Position numbers and translations under genes: made by a program. Shown here one piece after another: positions 1-7,740 of a stretch of 64,000 nt of DNA (its first letter is position 1; each line of letters begins with the position of its first letter). The notes beneath the pieces were generated by a model that did no database searches, had not been told where the DNA came from, and saw only the letters and a list, made by a program, of their open reading frames with translations. Source of the DNA: Pseudomonas sp. GL-B-19 (GTDB lineage: Bacteria; Pseudomonadota; Gammaproteobacteria; Pseudomonadales; Pseudomonadaceae); NCBI RefSeq assembly GCF_019956415.1, contig NZ_JAHBDK010000018.1, positions 1 through 64,000 on the forward strand, in the 5' to 3' direction.

Positions 1-149
1 GTCGCCTGCCGACCGTCGAGGAGTACATGGAATACGCTGGCAAGATCGACAGCATGGCGGCCGATGTCTACCGCTACCTGTCCTTCGACCAGATCGCCGA
101 GTTCCGTGAAGCTGCTGCGAACGCCAATATTCCGGTCGTTCAAGCCTAA
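1..149 (+). CDS. acnB: Aconitate hydratase B, C-terminal fragment
   Basis: This is the last 48 codons of a gene that enters from the left edge, read in the frame that begins at base 3 and ending with TAA at 147-149. The translation contains RLPTVEEYMEYAGKID and ends YRYLSFDQIAEF...IPVVQA, which matches the conserved tail of bacterial AcnB (citrate to isocitrate, TCA cycle, cytoplasm). The 4Fe-4S ligands and catalytic domains lie outside the window, so identification rests on this tail alone. A hairpin with a T-run follows 21 bases after the stop. Confidence 0.85.
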   Translation, partial: RLPTVEEYMEYAGKIDSMAADVYRYLSFDQIAEFREAAANANIPVVQA

Positions 150-170
150 CGCTACAACGCCATAGAAAAC

Positions 171-201
171 GCCGCCCATCGTCAGATGCGCGGCTTTTTT
201 T
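171..201 (+). terminator. Rho-independent terminator of acnB
   Basis: GCCGC at 171-175 pairs with GCGGC at 190-194, and seven T residues follow directly. It lies just downstream of the acnB stop. Confidence 0.7.
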
Positions 202-222
202 AATGCCCTCACACAAATCCCC

Positions 223-326
223 TGTGGGAGCGAGCCGGCTCCGGGCGGCGTTCCGACGAATGCGGTGCGTCAGTCGGCTTCATTGTTGATTGACCCACCG
301 CTATCGCGAGCGGGCTCGCTCCCACA
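223..326. repeat. REP pair in inverted orientation (REPIN), class TGTGGGAGCGAGC
   Basis: The left arm starts TGTGGGAGCGAGCCGGCT and the right arm ends GGGCTCGCTCCCACA, separated by about 65 unrelated bases. The same class recurs at 4636, 16878, 18211, 27311 and 52794. It fills most of the space between the acnB terminator and the next gene. The remaining bases to 452 hold no gene; only the ribosome binding site of the small gene at 453 is visible. Confidence 0.85.
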
Positions 327-452
327 AGTGCTGCCGCTCGTCAGCGAAACAGCACCTTTACCTCATCCTGAATTTCTAACGTTTTGTAACCTTCGCAGGA
401 AGGCTCAGAAGAAGAAAAAGCCAAGTGAATGCAGTCAACAGAGGTAAACGAC

Positions 453-680
453 ATGCACAACGATGACGATGTCAAAGACACCCAAGCAACATCAAATGGC
501 TCAACCACTGATGTAACAGATAAACCCGTTAACGTGGTCGATCGCGATCTTCAGGACCGTGATGCAGAGGCCGTTGATGAAACCCTCACGCCTTCTTCCA
601 CCCACGCCAAGGAACAGGCCATAGAGAAGTTCAAAGAAAAAATAGCGGAGATAGAACGCCACGTGGCGGATGGCAACTAG
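453..680 (+). CDS. Small acidic hypothetical protein
   Basis: A 75-residue hydrophilic protein starting MHNDDDVKDTQ. It is rich in Asp, Glu and Thr in the first half and has a charged helical tail (KEQAIEKFKEKIAEIERHV). It has no signal peptide or membrane segment. ATG 453 was chosen because AGAGGT sits 7 bases upstream; an in-frame ATG at 429 is possible and would add 8 residues. It converges with the zinc-ribbon gene at 700-975. The family was not recognised. Confidence 0.6.
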   Translation: MHNDDDVKDTQATSNGSTTDVTDKPVNVVDRDLQDRDAEAVDETLTPSSTHAKEQAIEKFKEKIAEIERHVADGN

Positions 681-699
681 ATTCCCTGCTCTGCGGTGC

Positions 700-975
700 C
701 TAACCCTTGGCGCCTGTGGCCGGACCGACAGTATCCTTGGCGCCACAGCACAGCAAAATGTCAGACACGCGCATCATTGGCAGTGGGTCGGAGGGTCTGC
801 GCTCTTGAAACCATTTTCGGCTGCGCCTGACATCAAGTTGCAGGTTCAATAACATCATCAGGCTCAGAAGCTCCTGGGAAATACGGCCATTGCCGCATTC
901 AGGGCAATGGAATTCCTGCCACGCGCCCGCGCAGATTGTTCGTGCAGAAACGTTTTCACAGATTACACACGACAT
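700..975 (-). CDS. Small zinc-ribbon-like hypothetical protein
   Basis: A 91-residue protein starting MSCVICENVSARTIC. CVIC at residues 3-6 and CPEC at 24-27 form a CxxC-N17-CxxC pair, consistent with a single bound zinc ion. A further CC pair lies near residues 75-76. GGAG stands about 10 bases before the ATG, which supports the start. No catalytic motif is visible. A role in nucleic-acid or protein binding would be inference from the zinc ribbon only. Confidence 0.65.
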   Translation of the reverse strand: MSCVICENVSARTICAGAWQEFHCPECGNGRISQELLSLMMLLNLQLDVRRSRKWFQERRPSDPLPMMRVSDILLCCGAKDTVGPATGAKG

Positions 976-1105
976 GGCCAGACTCCACCCAATGAAAAAT
1001 TGAGAGCTAAATTAGTGGCTGAAGTAGACTCGGGGCGATCCATGCAGCCGCCAGCACTTGAGCCCTTCGTACTCGTCGGCAATCGGCACGACAAGTGCCG
1101 AAAGA

Positions 1106-1210
1106 ATGCCGATTCGCCCTTCGGCGCTGCTGGTGGTCGGTGTTGCGCTGTTGGTTAGCGGTTCGCTTCTCGTGCTCAATCGTCTTGGGCACCATCGATC
1201 TTCTCGCTAG
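1106..1210 (+). CDS. Possible 34-residue single-span membrane peptide
   Basis: A short frame encodes MPIRPSALLVVGVALLVSGS followed by LLVLNRLGHHRSSR. That is a positively charged N-terminus, one hydrophobic helix of about 20 residues and a basic tail: the layout of a small inner-membrane protein. The ribosome binding site is weak, and no neighbour suggests a role. The gap 976-1256 holds nothing else that could be read. Confidence 0.3.
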   Translation: MPIRPSALLVVGVALLVSGSLLVLNRLGHHRSSR

Positions 1211-1256
1211 TGTCGCGGGCAATCACTCGGATTGAACGATTGCCCGTCTCCACCGA

Positions 1257-2606
1257 TTACAGATACCAGCGGTATTCCCGCGCGCTGATTTCCTGCATGA
1301 ACGCCAAATGATCCTGACGTTTGTTCTCGCAATAGACATCCACGAACTCGGCCCCCAAACCTTCACGCAATTGCGGCTGATGCTGCATCGATCGCACGGC
1401 TTCGAGCATTTCCAGTGGGAAGTCGACGCCACTGTTGCGGTCTTCGTTCAGCGGCGGGATGGGTTCTTTGCGGGCGTCCAGCCCATGTTCCAGTCCCACC
1501 AGAATCGCCGCCAACACTAGATAGGGATTGGCGTCGGCGCCCGCCAGACGATGTTCGATGCGCAAATTTTTCGAATCCGACTCCGGAATGCGCAGGCACG
1601 CATCACGATCTTCAAAGCCCCAGCTCGCTCGCGTGGCGATGTTAGTCGTGCCGCCCAAGCGGCGATAAGCGTTCTGGTTCGGGGCGAAAACCGGCATGCA
1701 ATGCGGCAGTAATTCCAGGCAGCCGGCCACGGCGTGACGCAATGACTGCTGTTGGTTGGCCGCCAGGATGTTGTTGCCGGCCGCGTCGTAAAGACTGACA
1801 TGCACGTGCATGCCGCTGCCCGGGTGCTGCAAGTAAGGTTTGGCCATGAAGCTCGCACGATAACCATGCTTGAGCGCTACGCCACGGCTGCTGCGACAAA
1901 ACAGCGCCGCCCAGTCTGCCGCACGCAAGCCATCGTCAAGGTGACCGAAATTGATTTCGAACTGACCCGGCCCGAGTTCGGCGGTGATCACCGTGCTGTC
2001 GATACCCTGAGCCCGCGAGGTCTCGACCATGTCGTCGAGTACCGGCGCAAAGCGTGACAGTCGCTCGATGTGCATGTTGGGTTGGTCATCGGCATCGTCC
2101 GTCAGCCCGTCGCGGGGAAACTGCGGCAGCCCGTCGCGCAGCTTTTTATCGAACAGGTAGAACTCCAGCTCGAACGCCACCACGGGATGAATGCCTTTAC
2201 CTGCAAGCCTGTCCAGGACCTGCGCCAGTACCTGGCGCGGTTCAAACACAATGGGGTTTTCAGTACCGTCCGAGGTGATCAGCATTTGCCCCAGCGGTTG
2301 GCCTTCCCAGCTCACCGGTTTTAGTGTTCCCGGCACCAGACGACGCAATGCATCCGGATCGCCGTCGTTGAAACAGTAATCACCGATCTTGAACAAACCG
2401 CCCTGCACGCCCAGCAATACGCAGTTCTGCGGCAGTTTCAGCGCACTGCCGGCCGCGACCTTTTCCAGCATGTCCACCGGGTAACGCTTGCCGTAAAAAT
2501 GTCCCGGAATATCGAGGGAAATCAGGTCGACATAGCGCACCTCAGGATAGCGTTGGCGAAAGGCCCGCACCTCAGCCAGCAGATCAGAGCAGGTAGCATC
2601 CATCAT
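1257..2606 (-). CDS. Glutamine synthetase family protein, probable gamma-glutamylpolyamine synthetase (PuuA/PauA type)
   Basis: A 449-residue protein of the glutamine synthetase fold (beta-grasp N-domain, then catalytic domain). VVAFELEFYLFD near 130 and HPGSGMHVHVSLYD near 260 carry metal- and substrate-binding residues, and NAYRRLGGTTNIATRASW near 320 matches the nucleotide/ammonia region. Members of the PuuA branch ligate glutamate to putrescine or related amines using ATP. Assignment to this branch rather than GlnA rests on length, divergence and operon context. It is the last gene of a three-gene operon, 20 bases after the regulator. Confidence 0.85.
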   Translation of the reverse strand: MMDATCSDLLAEVRAFRQRYPEVRYVDLISLDIPGHFYGKRYPVDMLEKVAAGSALKLPQNCVLLGVQGGLFKIGDYCFNDGDPDALRRLVPGTLKPVSWEGQPLGQMLITSDGTENPIVFEPRQVLAQVLDRLAGKGIHPVVAFELEFYLFDKKLRDGLPQFPRDGLTDDADDQPNMHIERLSRFAPVLDDMVETSRAQGIDSTVITAELGPGQFEINFGHLDDGLRAADWAALFCRSSRGVALKHGYRASFMAKPYLQHPGSGMHVHVSLYDAAGNNILAANQQQSLRHAVAGCLELLPHCMPVFAPNQNAYRRLGGTTNIATRASWGFEDRDACLRIPESDSKNLRIEHRLAGADANPYLVLAAILVGLEHGLDARKEPIPPLNEDRNSGVDFPLEMLEAVRSMQHQPQLREGLGAEFVDVYCENKRQDHLAFMQEISAREYRWYL

Positions 2607-2626
2607 TGTTGGTCCTTATCTTGTTA

Positions 2627-3184
2627 TCAGGTGTAAACCCAAAGCACTCGCGTGAGGTGCCCGGTGAGGTTGCCGTAACGGCAACGGGTATGGCTGTCGA
2701 ACTGAAAACTGTCGCCAGCCACCAAGGTAACGGGGTCTTCGTCGTCGCCCAGCCACAGCGTCAGCTCGCCTTCGAGCACGTAACCGCCCTGCTCCGAGCT
2801 GTCGGTCAGGTGCCGGTCGCCGCTGCTGGCGCCAGCTTCGAGATGACTTTCGAGCATGGAAAATGACGCACGTATTTTTGGCGAAACCAGAATGTCGGTA
2901 ATGCCGTTGGCGAAGTACAACGTGCGGCGTTCGTCCGGCCGCGTGACCCACGGCAATTCCTTGGGTTTTGGCAGGCTGTAGAAATACGTCGTCGGTACGT
3001 CCAGGGTTTCACTGATCGCCGTCAGGTCTGCCACGGTAGGCCGAGACAGACCGCGTTCGACCTGCGAGAGAAAGCCTACGGAACGGCCGATTTTGTCCGC
3101 CAGTTCCTTCAAGGTGTATTTCTTGTGCTTGCGCAAATCGTGAATCAGGATCGCCAGCGCAGCGATTTCTTCTTGCTTGTTCAT
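2627..3184 (-). CDS. XRE-cupin transcriptional regulator (PuuR/PauR type)
   Basis: A 185-residue cytoplasmic DNA-binding protein. The N-terminal helix-turn-helix covers about residues 15-70 (TLKELADKIGRSVGFLSQVE). A C-terminal cupin at about 110-180 contains GYVLEGELTLWLGD and probably binds a small effector. PuuR/PauR proteins repress polyamine-catabolic genes until polyamines or their gamma-glutamyl derivatives bind. It lies between the oxidoreductase and ligase genes on the same strand, so it likely controls its own operon, possibly through the palindrome at 4510-4535. Confidence 0.85.
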   Translation of the reverse strand: MNKQEEIAALAILIHDLRKHKKYTLKELADKIGRSVGFLSQVERGLSRPTVADLTAISETLDVPTTYFYSLPKPKELPWVTRPDERRTLYFANGITDILVSPKIRASFSMLESHLEAGASSGDRHLTDSSEQGGYVLEGELTLWLGDDEDPVTLVAGDSFQFDSHTRCRYGNLTGHLTRVLWVYT

Positions 3185-3209
3185 GCCTGCAATTCCGGTA
3201 GATGACTCA

Positions 3210-4499
3210 TCAGATACTGTCGCGCAGTCGATACCAGGCTTTGCCGATAGCTTCCAGCGGCGCGGCGAGGTATTTACCGCCGGGAAAACTGCCGTTGTTC
3301 AAGCCCTGATACAAGGATAATTCATCGTCCTGGCCAAGAATGGCGTCGGACACTGCACGGGCGCCGGCCAGTGTGGGCAGGACGCCATGCCCGGAATAGC
3401 CTTGCAGCCAGTAGCGATCCCCCGACCTGCCGATGTCAGGCGTTCGTTTAAGTGTCAGGTCGATGTGCCCGCCCCAGGCGAACTCCAGCTCTACGCCTTT
3501 GAGCTGTGGAAACACTCGTTCCAGGAACGGTCGTGTTGCCCCGGCAATGTCCTTGGGCATGCCGCCCAGATACGTGCAGCCGCCGCCGAACAGCAGCCGG
3601 TTGTCCGGTGTGCGACGGAAATAGTCGAGGACAAACTGGTTGTCGGTAACGCATACATTGCGGGGCAGCAGCTCAGTGGCCTGCTCTGGCGTCAGGGGCG
3701 CGGTCGCCACTTGATAAGTACCGACGGGTAATACGCAACTGGCCAGCTTGGGGTCGAGCCGGTCCAGATAGGCATTGCAGGCCAGCACCAGAACATCCGA
3801 CCGAATGGACCCGCGATCAGTGTTCACCACGAAGCGACCGCTGTCCTCTCGATAACTCAGTGCTTTGCTTTGTTCATGGATACGGCCGCCGGCGCGTTCG
3901 ATGGCGGTGGCCAGACCGAGTGCCAGTTTCAGCGGGTTCAAATGACCGCCCTCAGGATCAAAGAGACCGGCCTGATAGCGTTCGCTGGCGATCCACTGCG
4001 GCAACTGCTCACGGCTGATGAACTGTAAGCCATGGTGCCCCCACTTGTGACTGGCCTCGCGCTGCCACTCGGTCAGCAGACCAACACGTCGGGGCATGAC
4101 CGAAGTCCACAGATGGCCGGCGCGATAATCACAGTCAAAACCATGGCGAGCGGGTAATTCACGCAGCTCTTGCGCCGCCCAACGCATTCCGTCCCACAAC
4201 CGGCGAGCGCGCTCATAACCCAGCGCCGTTTCCAGAGGTGGCATGTCACATGACCAGCCGAGAATGGCCTGACCACCGTTGCGTCCCGAGGCTGCCCACG
4301 CCACGCGACTGGCTTCCAGCAATGTCACGCGCTTGCCGGCCAGGGCCAGGCGCAACGCGGTGTGCAGGCCACTGAACCCTGCGCCGATGATCAGGATCTC
4401 GGTGTCGTGTTCACCTGCGAGCGCAGGTCGAGTGGTCAGGCGATCAGCGCAACTGTGGGCGTAGTAGCTGGCGACATGCTGCGTGGACTGCTGGAACAT
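3210..4499 (-). CDS. FAD-dependent oxidoreductase, probable gamma-glutamylputrescine oxidase (PuuB/PauB type)
   Basis: A 429-residue DAO-family flavoprotein. The Rossmann FAD motif IIGAGFSGLHTALRLALAG lies at about residues 37-55, followed by the family signature SGRNGGQ and a C-terminal GYSGHGV loop that contacts FAD. PuuB-type enzymes oxidise gamma-glutamylputrescine to gamma-glutamyl-aminobutyraldehyde plus hydrogen peroxide. ATG 4499 has TGAGAG 7 bases upstream; the ATG at 4511 lacks a ribosome site. It is the first gene of the operon. The substrate is inferred from the neighbouring ligase and PuuR-type regulator. Confidence 0.82.
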   Translation of the reverse strand: MFQQSTQHVASYYAHSCADRLTTRPALAGEHDTEILIIGAGFSGLHTALRLALAGKRVTLLEASRVAWAASGRNGGQAILGWSCDMPPLETALGYERARRLWDGMRWAAQELRELPARHGFDCDYRAGHLWTSVMPRRVGLLTEWQREASHKWGHHGLQFISREQLPQWIASERYQAGLFDPEGGHLNPLKLALGLATAIERAGGRIHEQSKALSYREDSGRFVVNTDRGSIRSDVLVLACNAYLDRLDPKLASCVLPVGTYQVATAPLTPEQATELLPRNVCVTDNQFVLDYFRRTPDNRLLFGGGCTYLGGMPKDIAGATRPFLERVFPQLKGVELEFAWGGHIDLTLKRTPDIGRSGDRYWLQGYSGHGVLPTLAGARAVSDAILGQDDELSLYQGLNNGSFPGGKYLAAPLEAIGKAWYRLRDSI

Positions 4500-4509
4500 A
4501 TCGGCTCTC

Positions 4510-4535
4510 ATGAAATTATGTTTTTATAATTTCAT
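4510..4535. promoter_or_regulatory. AT-rich palindrome, candidate operator of the polyamine operon
   Basis: ATGAAATTAT at 4510-4519 is a perfect inverted repeat of ATAATTTCAT at 4526-4535 with a 6-base spacer. A related half-site (TAATTTCA) follows at 4551-4558. It lies immediately upstream of the oxidoreductase start, where a repressor would block transcription. Binding by the PuuR-type protein encoded downstream is inference. Confidence 0.5.
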
Positions 4536-4635
4536 GAAAAACTACATGATTAATTTCACGAAAGCAACTGCGCCAGTAATTCCCGCCAGCACCGGACAAG
4601 CACAAGTACACCTGACAGTAATGGGTGTCTTGACT

Positions 4636-4740
4636 GGCCCCATCGCGAGCAGGCTCGCTCCCACAGTTGATCTTTGTCATCTACAAAATCTGTGCCTGAT
4701 GGAGATCCAGTGTGGGAGCGAGCCTGCTCGCGATGGGGCC
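4636..4740. repeat. REP pair in inverted orientation (REPIN)
   Basis: GGCCCCATCGCGAGCAGGCT... on the left is mirrored by ...GCCTGCTCGCGATGGGGCC on the right. The arms are almost perfectly complementary over about 30 bases and enclose about 45 bases. It lies between the polyamine operon and the 3' end of the patatin gene. Confidence 0.88.
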
Positions 4741-4781
4741 GTTCCAGTCCAACAACATCCCGGTACAGAAACAGAAAAGAT

Positions 4782-5966
4782 TCAGGTATCGGGGGATTTA
4801 TGCCACGGGTAACCTTTCGCACTGAGCTCAAAGGCGTACTCGAACAAACGCTTCATGTACTCGCCATCGAACCGATGAGTGCGAAGGTGATGAAAATCGG
4901 AGCCGATGTACGCAAGATTGAAGTCGGACCCGTCCTGCTGGGCCATTCGGTAAATCCGGTCGAGGTCACTGATGCCCTGCGTCTGGATCAACGCGCTGAT
5001 GGCGCGACCGCCGATGCTCAGCGTGCGGCGCTTGGTCCCGGACCACTGCGGCTCCATTTTCCCGTTGCGAATCACATAGAAATGCCGATCACGGCGCAAG
5101 CGCGCGCCCGTCACGTTATTCAGCGCCATGACGGTGCCTGGGGGGTAAAGAAATACCTGCGTGATGACGCCACCGTCCACGTGCATTTCCTGGAACCGCT
5201 GACCGTTGACCTCCACGTCGATCATGACGGGTGAGACGGCACCGGGAATACTCATCGATGCGATCAGGATCTGACGAAACAGGTCGAGCGCTCCCGGCGT
5301 ACCGCTTGCGGCAATGGCGCCCATGTTCCAGGTCACGGGCCGCCCTGCATCGAGGTCGGTGGTGCCGATCATCAGGAGTCGTCCATTGGCGTACTGCGCC
5401 GCAATCGCCGCCAGAAGGTCCGGGGTGACGTATTGCGCGACGAGCCGCGACAGTGGCTTGCTGTCCGCAATACCGTCGCTGGCAAGCCGGGTCAGCACAT
5501 TGCGCGAACGGAAAATGTCTTTGGGGCCGATGGCGCTGCAGATGCGCAGAATGATGTCGTCGTACTGAGGCCCCAGGTAAGCGAACGGGGCAACCAGGGC
5601 GCCAGCGCTGATGCCCGTTACCACTTTGAAAGCTGGCCGCGTCCCATGCAACGTCCATCCTGCGATGATGCCCGCCGCGAAGGTGCCAGCGTCACTACCA
5701 CCAGAGACCGCCAGCATGTTGGCCAGCGGTAGCATGTCATTCGGCTCCCCGGCTCTGGCAAGCGCTTGGGCCTCTCGATGGTTGGCCTGATGCACGTCCC
5801 GAATCAGCGGAGCGATTTCCCGGTCCAGCCAGTAACGCGCCTCTGGAATGCCGGGGACGACCGCCAGTTCCGTCAAGGTTGGCGGCACGGCATCGCGGCG
5901 TTGCAGGCACGCCTGGCGCAACATGTTCCACGCTGATGTACCCGGTCCGGGCAGGAACGGTTTCAA
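4782..5966 (-). CDS. Patatin-like phospholipase, possible lipoprotein
   Basis: A 394-residue serine hydrolase of the patatin family. The oxyanion segment GGSDAG lies at about 89-94, the nucleophile elbow GISAG at about 118-122 (Ser about 120), and the catalytic-Asp motif VDGG near residue 265. Patatins deacylate phospholipids or other lipids through a Ser-Asp dyad. TTG 5966 was chosen because GGAGGAGG stands 4 bases upstream; an in-frame ATG at 6014 has no such site. From this start the N-terminus reads MKPFLPGPG...MLRQAC, which resembles a short lipoprotein signal with an imperfect lipobox (LRQAC). Export is therefore uncertain. Confidence 0.8.
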   Translation of the reverse strand: MKPFLPGPGTSAWNMLRQACLQRRDAVPPTLTELAVVPGIPEARYWLDREIAPLIRDVHQANHREAQALARAGEPNDMLPLANMLAVSGGSDAGTFAAGIIAGWTLHGTRPAFKVVTGISAGALVAPFAYLGPQYDDIILRICSAIGPKDIFRSRNVLTRLASDGIADSKPLSRLVAQYVTPDLLAAIAAQYANGRLLMIGTTDLDAGRPVTWNMGAIAASGTPGALDLFRQILIASMSIPGAVSPVMIDVEVNGQRFQEMHVDGGVITQVFLYPPGTVMALNNVTGARLRRDRHFYVIRNGKMEPQWSGTKRRTLSIGGRAISALIQTQGISDLDRIYRMAQQDGSDFNLAYIGSDFHHLRTHRFDGEYMKRLFEYAFELSAKGYPWHKSPDT

Positions 5967-6020
5967 AACGCCTCCTCCGACCCCGGCCGTTGACAGAGCC
6001 CGCGGGCACTGCAACGTGCA

Positions 6021-6343
6021 TTACGAGTAGACGATGTCGCTGAGGTCGATTGCTACCAGTAACGCCTTCGTGTCTGGTTGACCTGATGCCGAGAGTTCTT
6101 CCGTACGACAGCCGGCAGCTGAACTGGAAGGGCATGGTCAGGTAGGACCACAACGCATAGCCGTTGAAGTATGCGCGGTGCAGTGGGTCCCAAGGGGTAT
6201 TTTCTTCGTGACCTGGAAAGGAGGACCGGGGGGCTGATCGTTCGGTAACGACCTGCCCGTCGGGCTTCTCGGCTGTTCCAGCGTTCGACACCACCATGAG
6301 CAGTCAACACCCGGTCCAGCAGCTCGGGACTTGGCGCGTTCAT
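6021..6343 (-). pseudogene. Remnant of a conserved hypothetical gene, broken in three frames
   Basis: Three pieces that read like one protein lie in order but in different frames. An N-terminal piece from ATG 6343 reads MNAPSPELLDRVLTAHGGVE. A middle piece reads EKPDGQVVTERSAPRSSF and then TPWDPLHRAYFNGYALWSYL. A C-terminal piece ends ALLVAIDLSDIVYS with TAA at 6021-6023. From memory these resemble the start, middle and end of a family of about 250 residues, whereas only 108 codons are left. Frameshifts plus internal deletions are the simplest reading. It sits 54 bases upstream of the patatin start. Confidence 0.6.
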
Positions 6344-6354
6344 GGTTACGGATT

Positions 6355-7434
6355 TTACCCTTCCTCCGGCCGATCCTGAACCCACTGCCAGAACAATTGG
6401 TAGCCCACCGCAAGCACCACCGGCCCTATGAACAAGCCCAGGATGCCGCTCGTGACCATGCCGCCCAGCGCGCCAATCAGCACGACCGGCATCGGCACAT
6501 CCACCCCCCGTCCCAGCAACAGCGGTTTGAGTACGTTATCCACCAGGCCGGCAACGAACACAAAGACGGAGAAGATAATGGTCCTCGTGTTGGGCCCCTC
6601 GGTGGCCAGCACATAGATGATCACCGGCAGCGTAATCAGCGTGGCCGGTAACTGCATGATGCCGAGCAGTAACACGAAGATGGCAAGTATACCTGCGCCC
6701 GGGATGCCTTTGAGCACGAAGCCGATACCCACCAGCAGCATCTGAATGAACGCGATGCCGACCACGCCGAGCGCAACTGCGCGGATGGTTGCAGTGCACA
6801 GTTCGGCGATTTTTGCCCCCTTGTCAGGACCGCTGATGCGAGACGCGATCTCTACCGCGGCACGGGTGCCGGCCTCACCGTGCGCCATGAAAATACCGGC
6901 GATGATCAAGGCAACAATGAACATCAACAAACCCGCACCGACGCCGGCAATTTTGGTCAACAAGCCCACACTGACGCCTTTTATTTGCGGCAAGTACTTC
7001 GCTATCAGGTCCGGAAGATCGGTGGATGCCTGCATCCATACTGACGAGATAGTTTTACCCACGATCGGCCACGTGGCGACCGTGTCGGGCGGCGGCGGGA
7101 TGTTGAAGGTACCTTCCTTCACCAGGTCGATGACCTGCCCGACCGACGAAGCAATCGAGGTGCCCAACAGATAGACCGGCACCACCAGAATAGCGATGGC
7201 AATCAGCACAATCGCCGTTGCAGCACGCCCTTCGCTGCGTCCGAACGACCCCATCAATCGCAGTTGCAACGGGTAGAGCGTGATCGCCAGGATCACCGAC
7301 CACAGCATCAGGTCGCGAAACGGCTGGAATATATCGAAGCAAAACAGCACCAGAACAACAATCAACCCGGCACGAATCAGGACATCGAGCATGCTGCGGG
7401 TCAACGATTTCTCGGACAGAGGTGTGGGCACCAT
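6355..7434 (-). CDS. AI-2E family transporter (PerM/YdiK type permease)
   Basis: A 359-residue inner-membrane protein with about eight hydrophobic segments: a pair near residues 15-65, one near 75-95, and a cluster from about 195 to the end. LKGIPGAGILAIFVLLLG and DNVLKPLLLGRG are typical of the AI-2E transporter (UPF0118) family. Some relatives export autoinducer-2 and others have ion/proton antiport roles, so the substrate is unknown. ATG 7434 was chosen for the AAGGAGAC ribosome site 5 bases upstream; a longer frame to 7575 has none. It follows selC on the same strand but is not obviously linked to it. Confidence 0.85.
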   Translation of the reverse strand: MVPTPLSEKSLTRSMLDVLIRAGLIVVLVLFCFDIFQPFRDLMLWSVILAITLYPLQLRLMGSFGRSEGRAATAIVLIAIAILVVPVYLLGTSIASSVGQVIDLVKEGTFNIPPPPDTVATWPIVGKTISSVWMQASTDLPDLIAKYLPQIKGVSVGLLTKIAGVGAGLLMFIVALIIAGIFMAHGEAGTRAAVEIASRISGPDKGAKIAELCTATIRAVALGVVGIAFIQMLLVGIGFVLKGIPGAGILAIFVLLLGIMQLPATLITLPVIIYVLATEGPNTRTIIFSVFVFVAGLVDNVLKPLLLGRGVDVPMPVVLIGALGGMVTSGILGLFIGPVVLAVGYQLFWQWVQDRPEEG

Positions 7435-7638
7435 GGATGTCTCCTTGCTTATGCAAAGCAGGTGGGGGAGCGGTAAGGCCAGCATAGACAATGATTTAAC
7501 AGTGCGACGTGATCTGTGCTCTGCATCGCAGCACTTCGAAAAAAAAAGTGACAATGCAGCACATCGATCCAACATCCGCGCCTGAATCTACGCAACCACG
7601 CCCTCCCGCTGTCCGGAGGAGACAGGTCGTGCGGAAAA

Positions 7639-7734
7639 TGGCGGAAGGCAGCCGGAGTCGAACCGGCCCGGGAACGGATGCCGTCCCCAACCGGGTTTGA
7701 AGCCCGGCCGCGCCACCGGGCGCGATTACCTTCC
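7639..7734 (-). tRNA. selC: tRNA-Sec (anticodon UCA)
   Basis: A 96-base tRNA gene including an encoded CCA. It starts GGAAGG and ends CCTTCC-G-CCA, with an extended acceptor, a long variable arm and the anticodon UCA read from complement 7698-7700 in the loop CTTCAAA. Length and arm structure are those of tRNA-Sec. It starts 6 bases after the selB stop on the same strand, so it is probably processed from the end of the formate dehydrogenase/sel transcript. It inserts selenocysteine at the TGA codon of fdnG. Confidence 0.96.
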
Positions 7735-7740
7735 TTGAAG

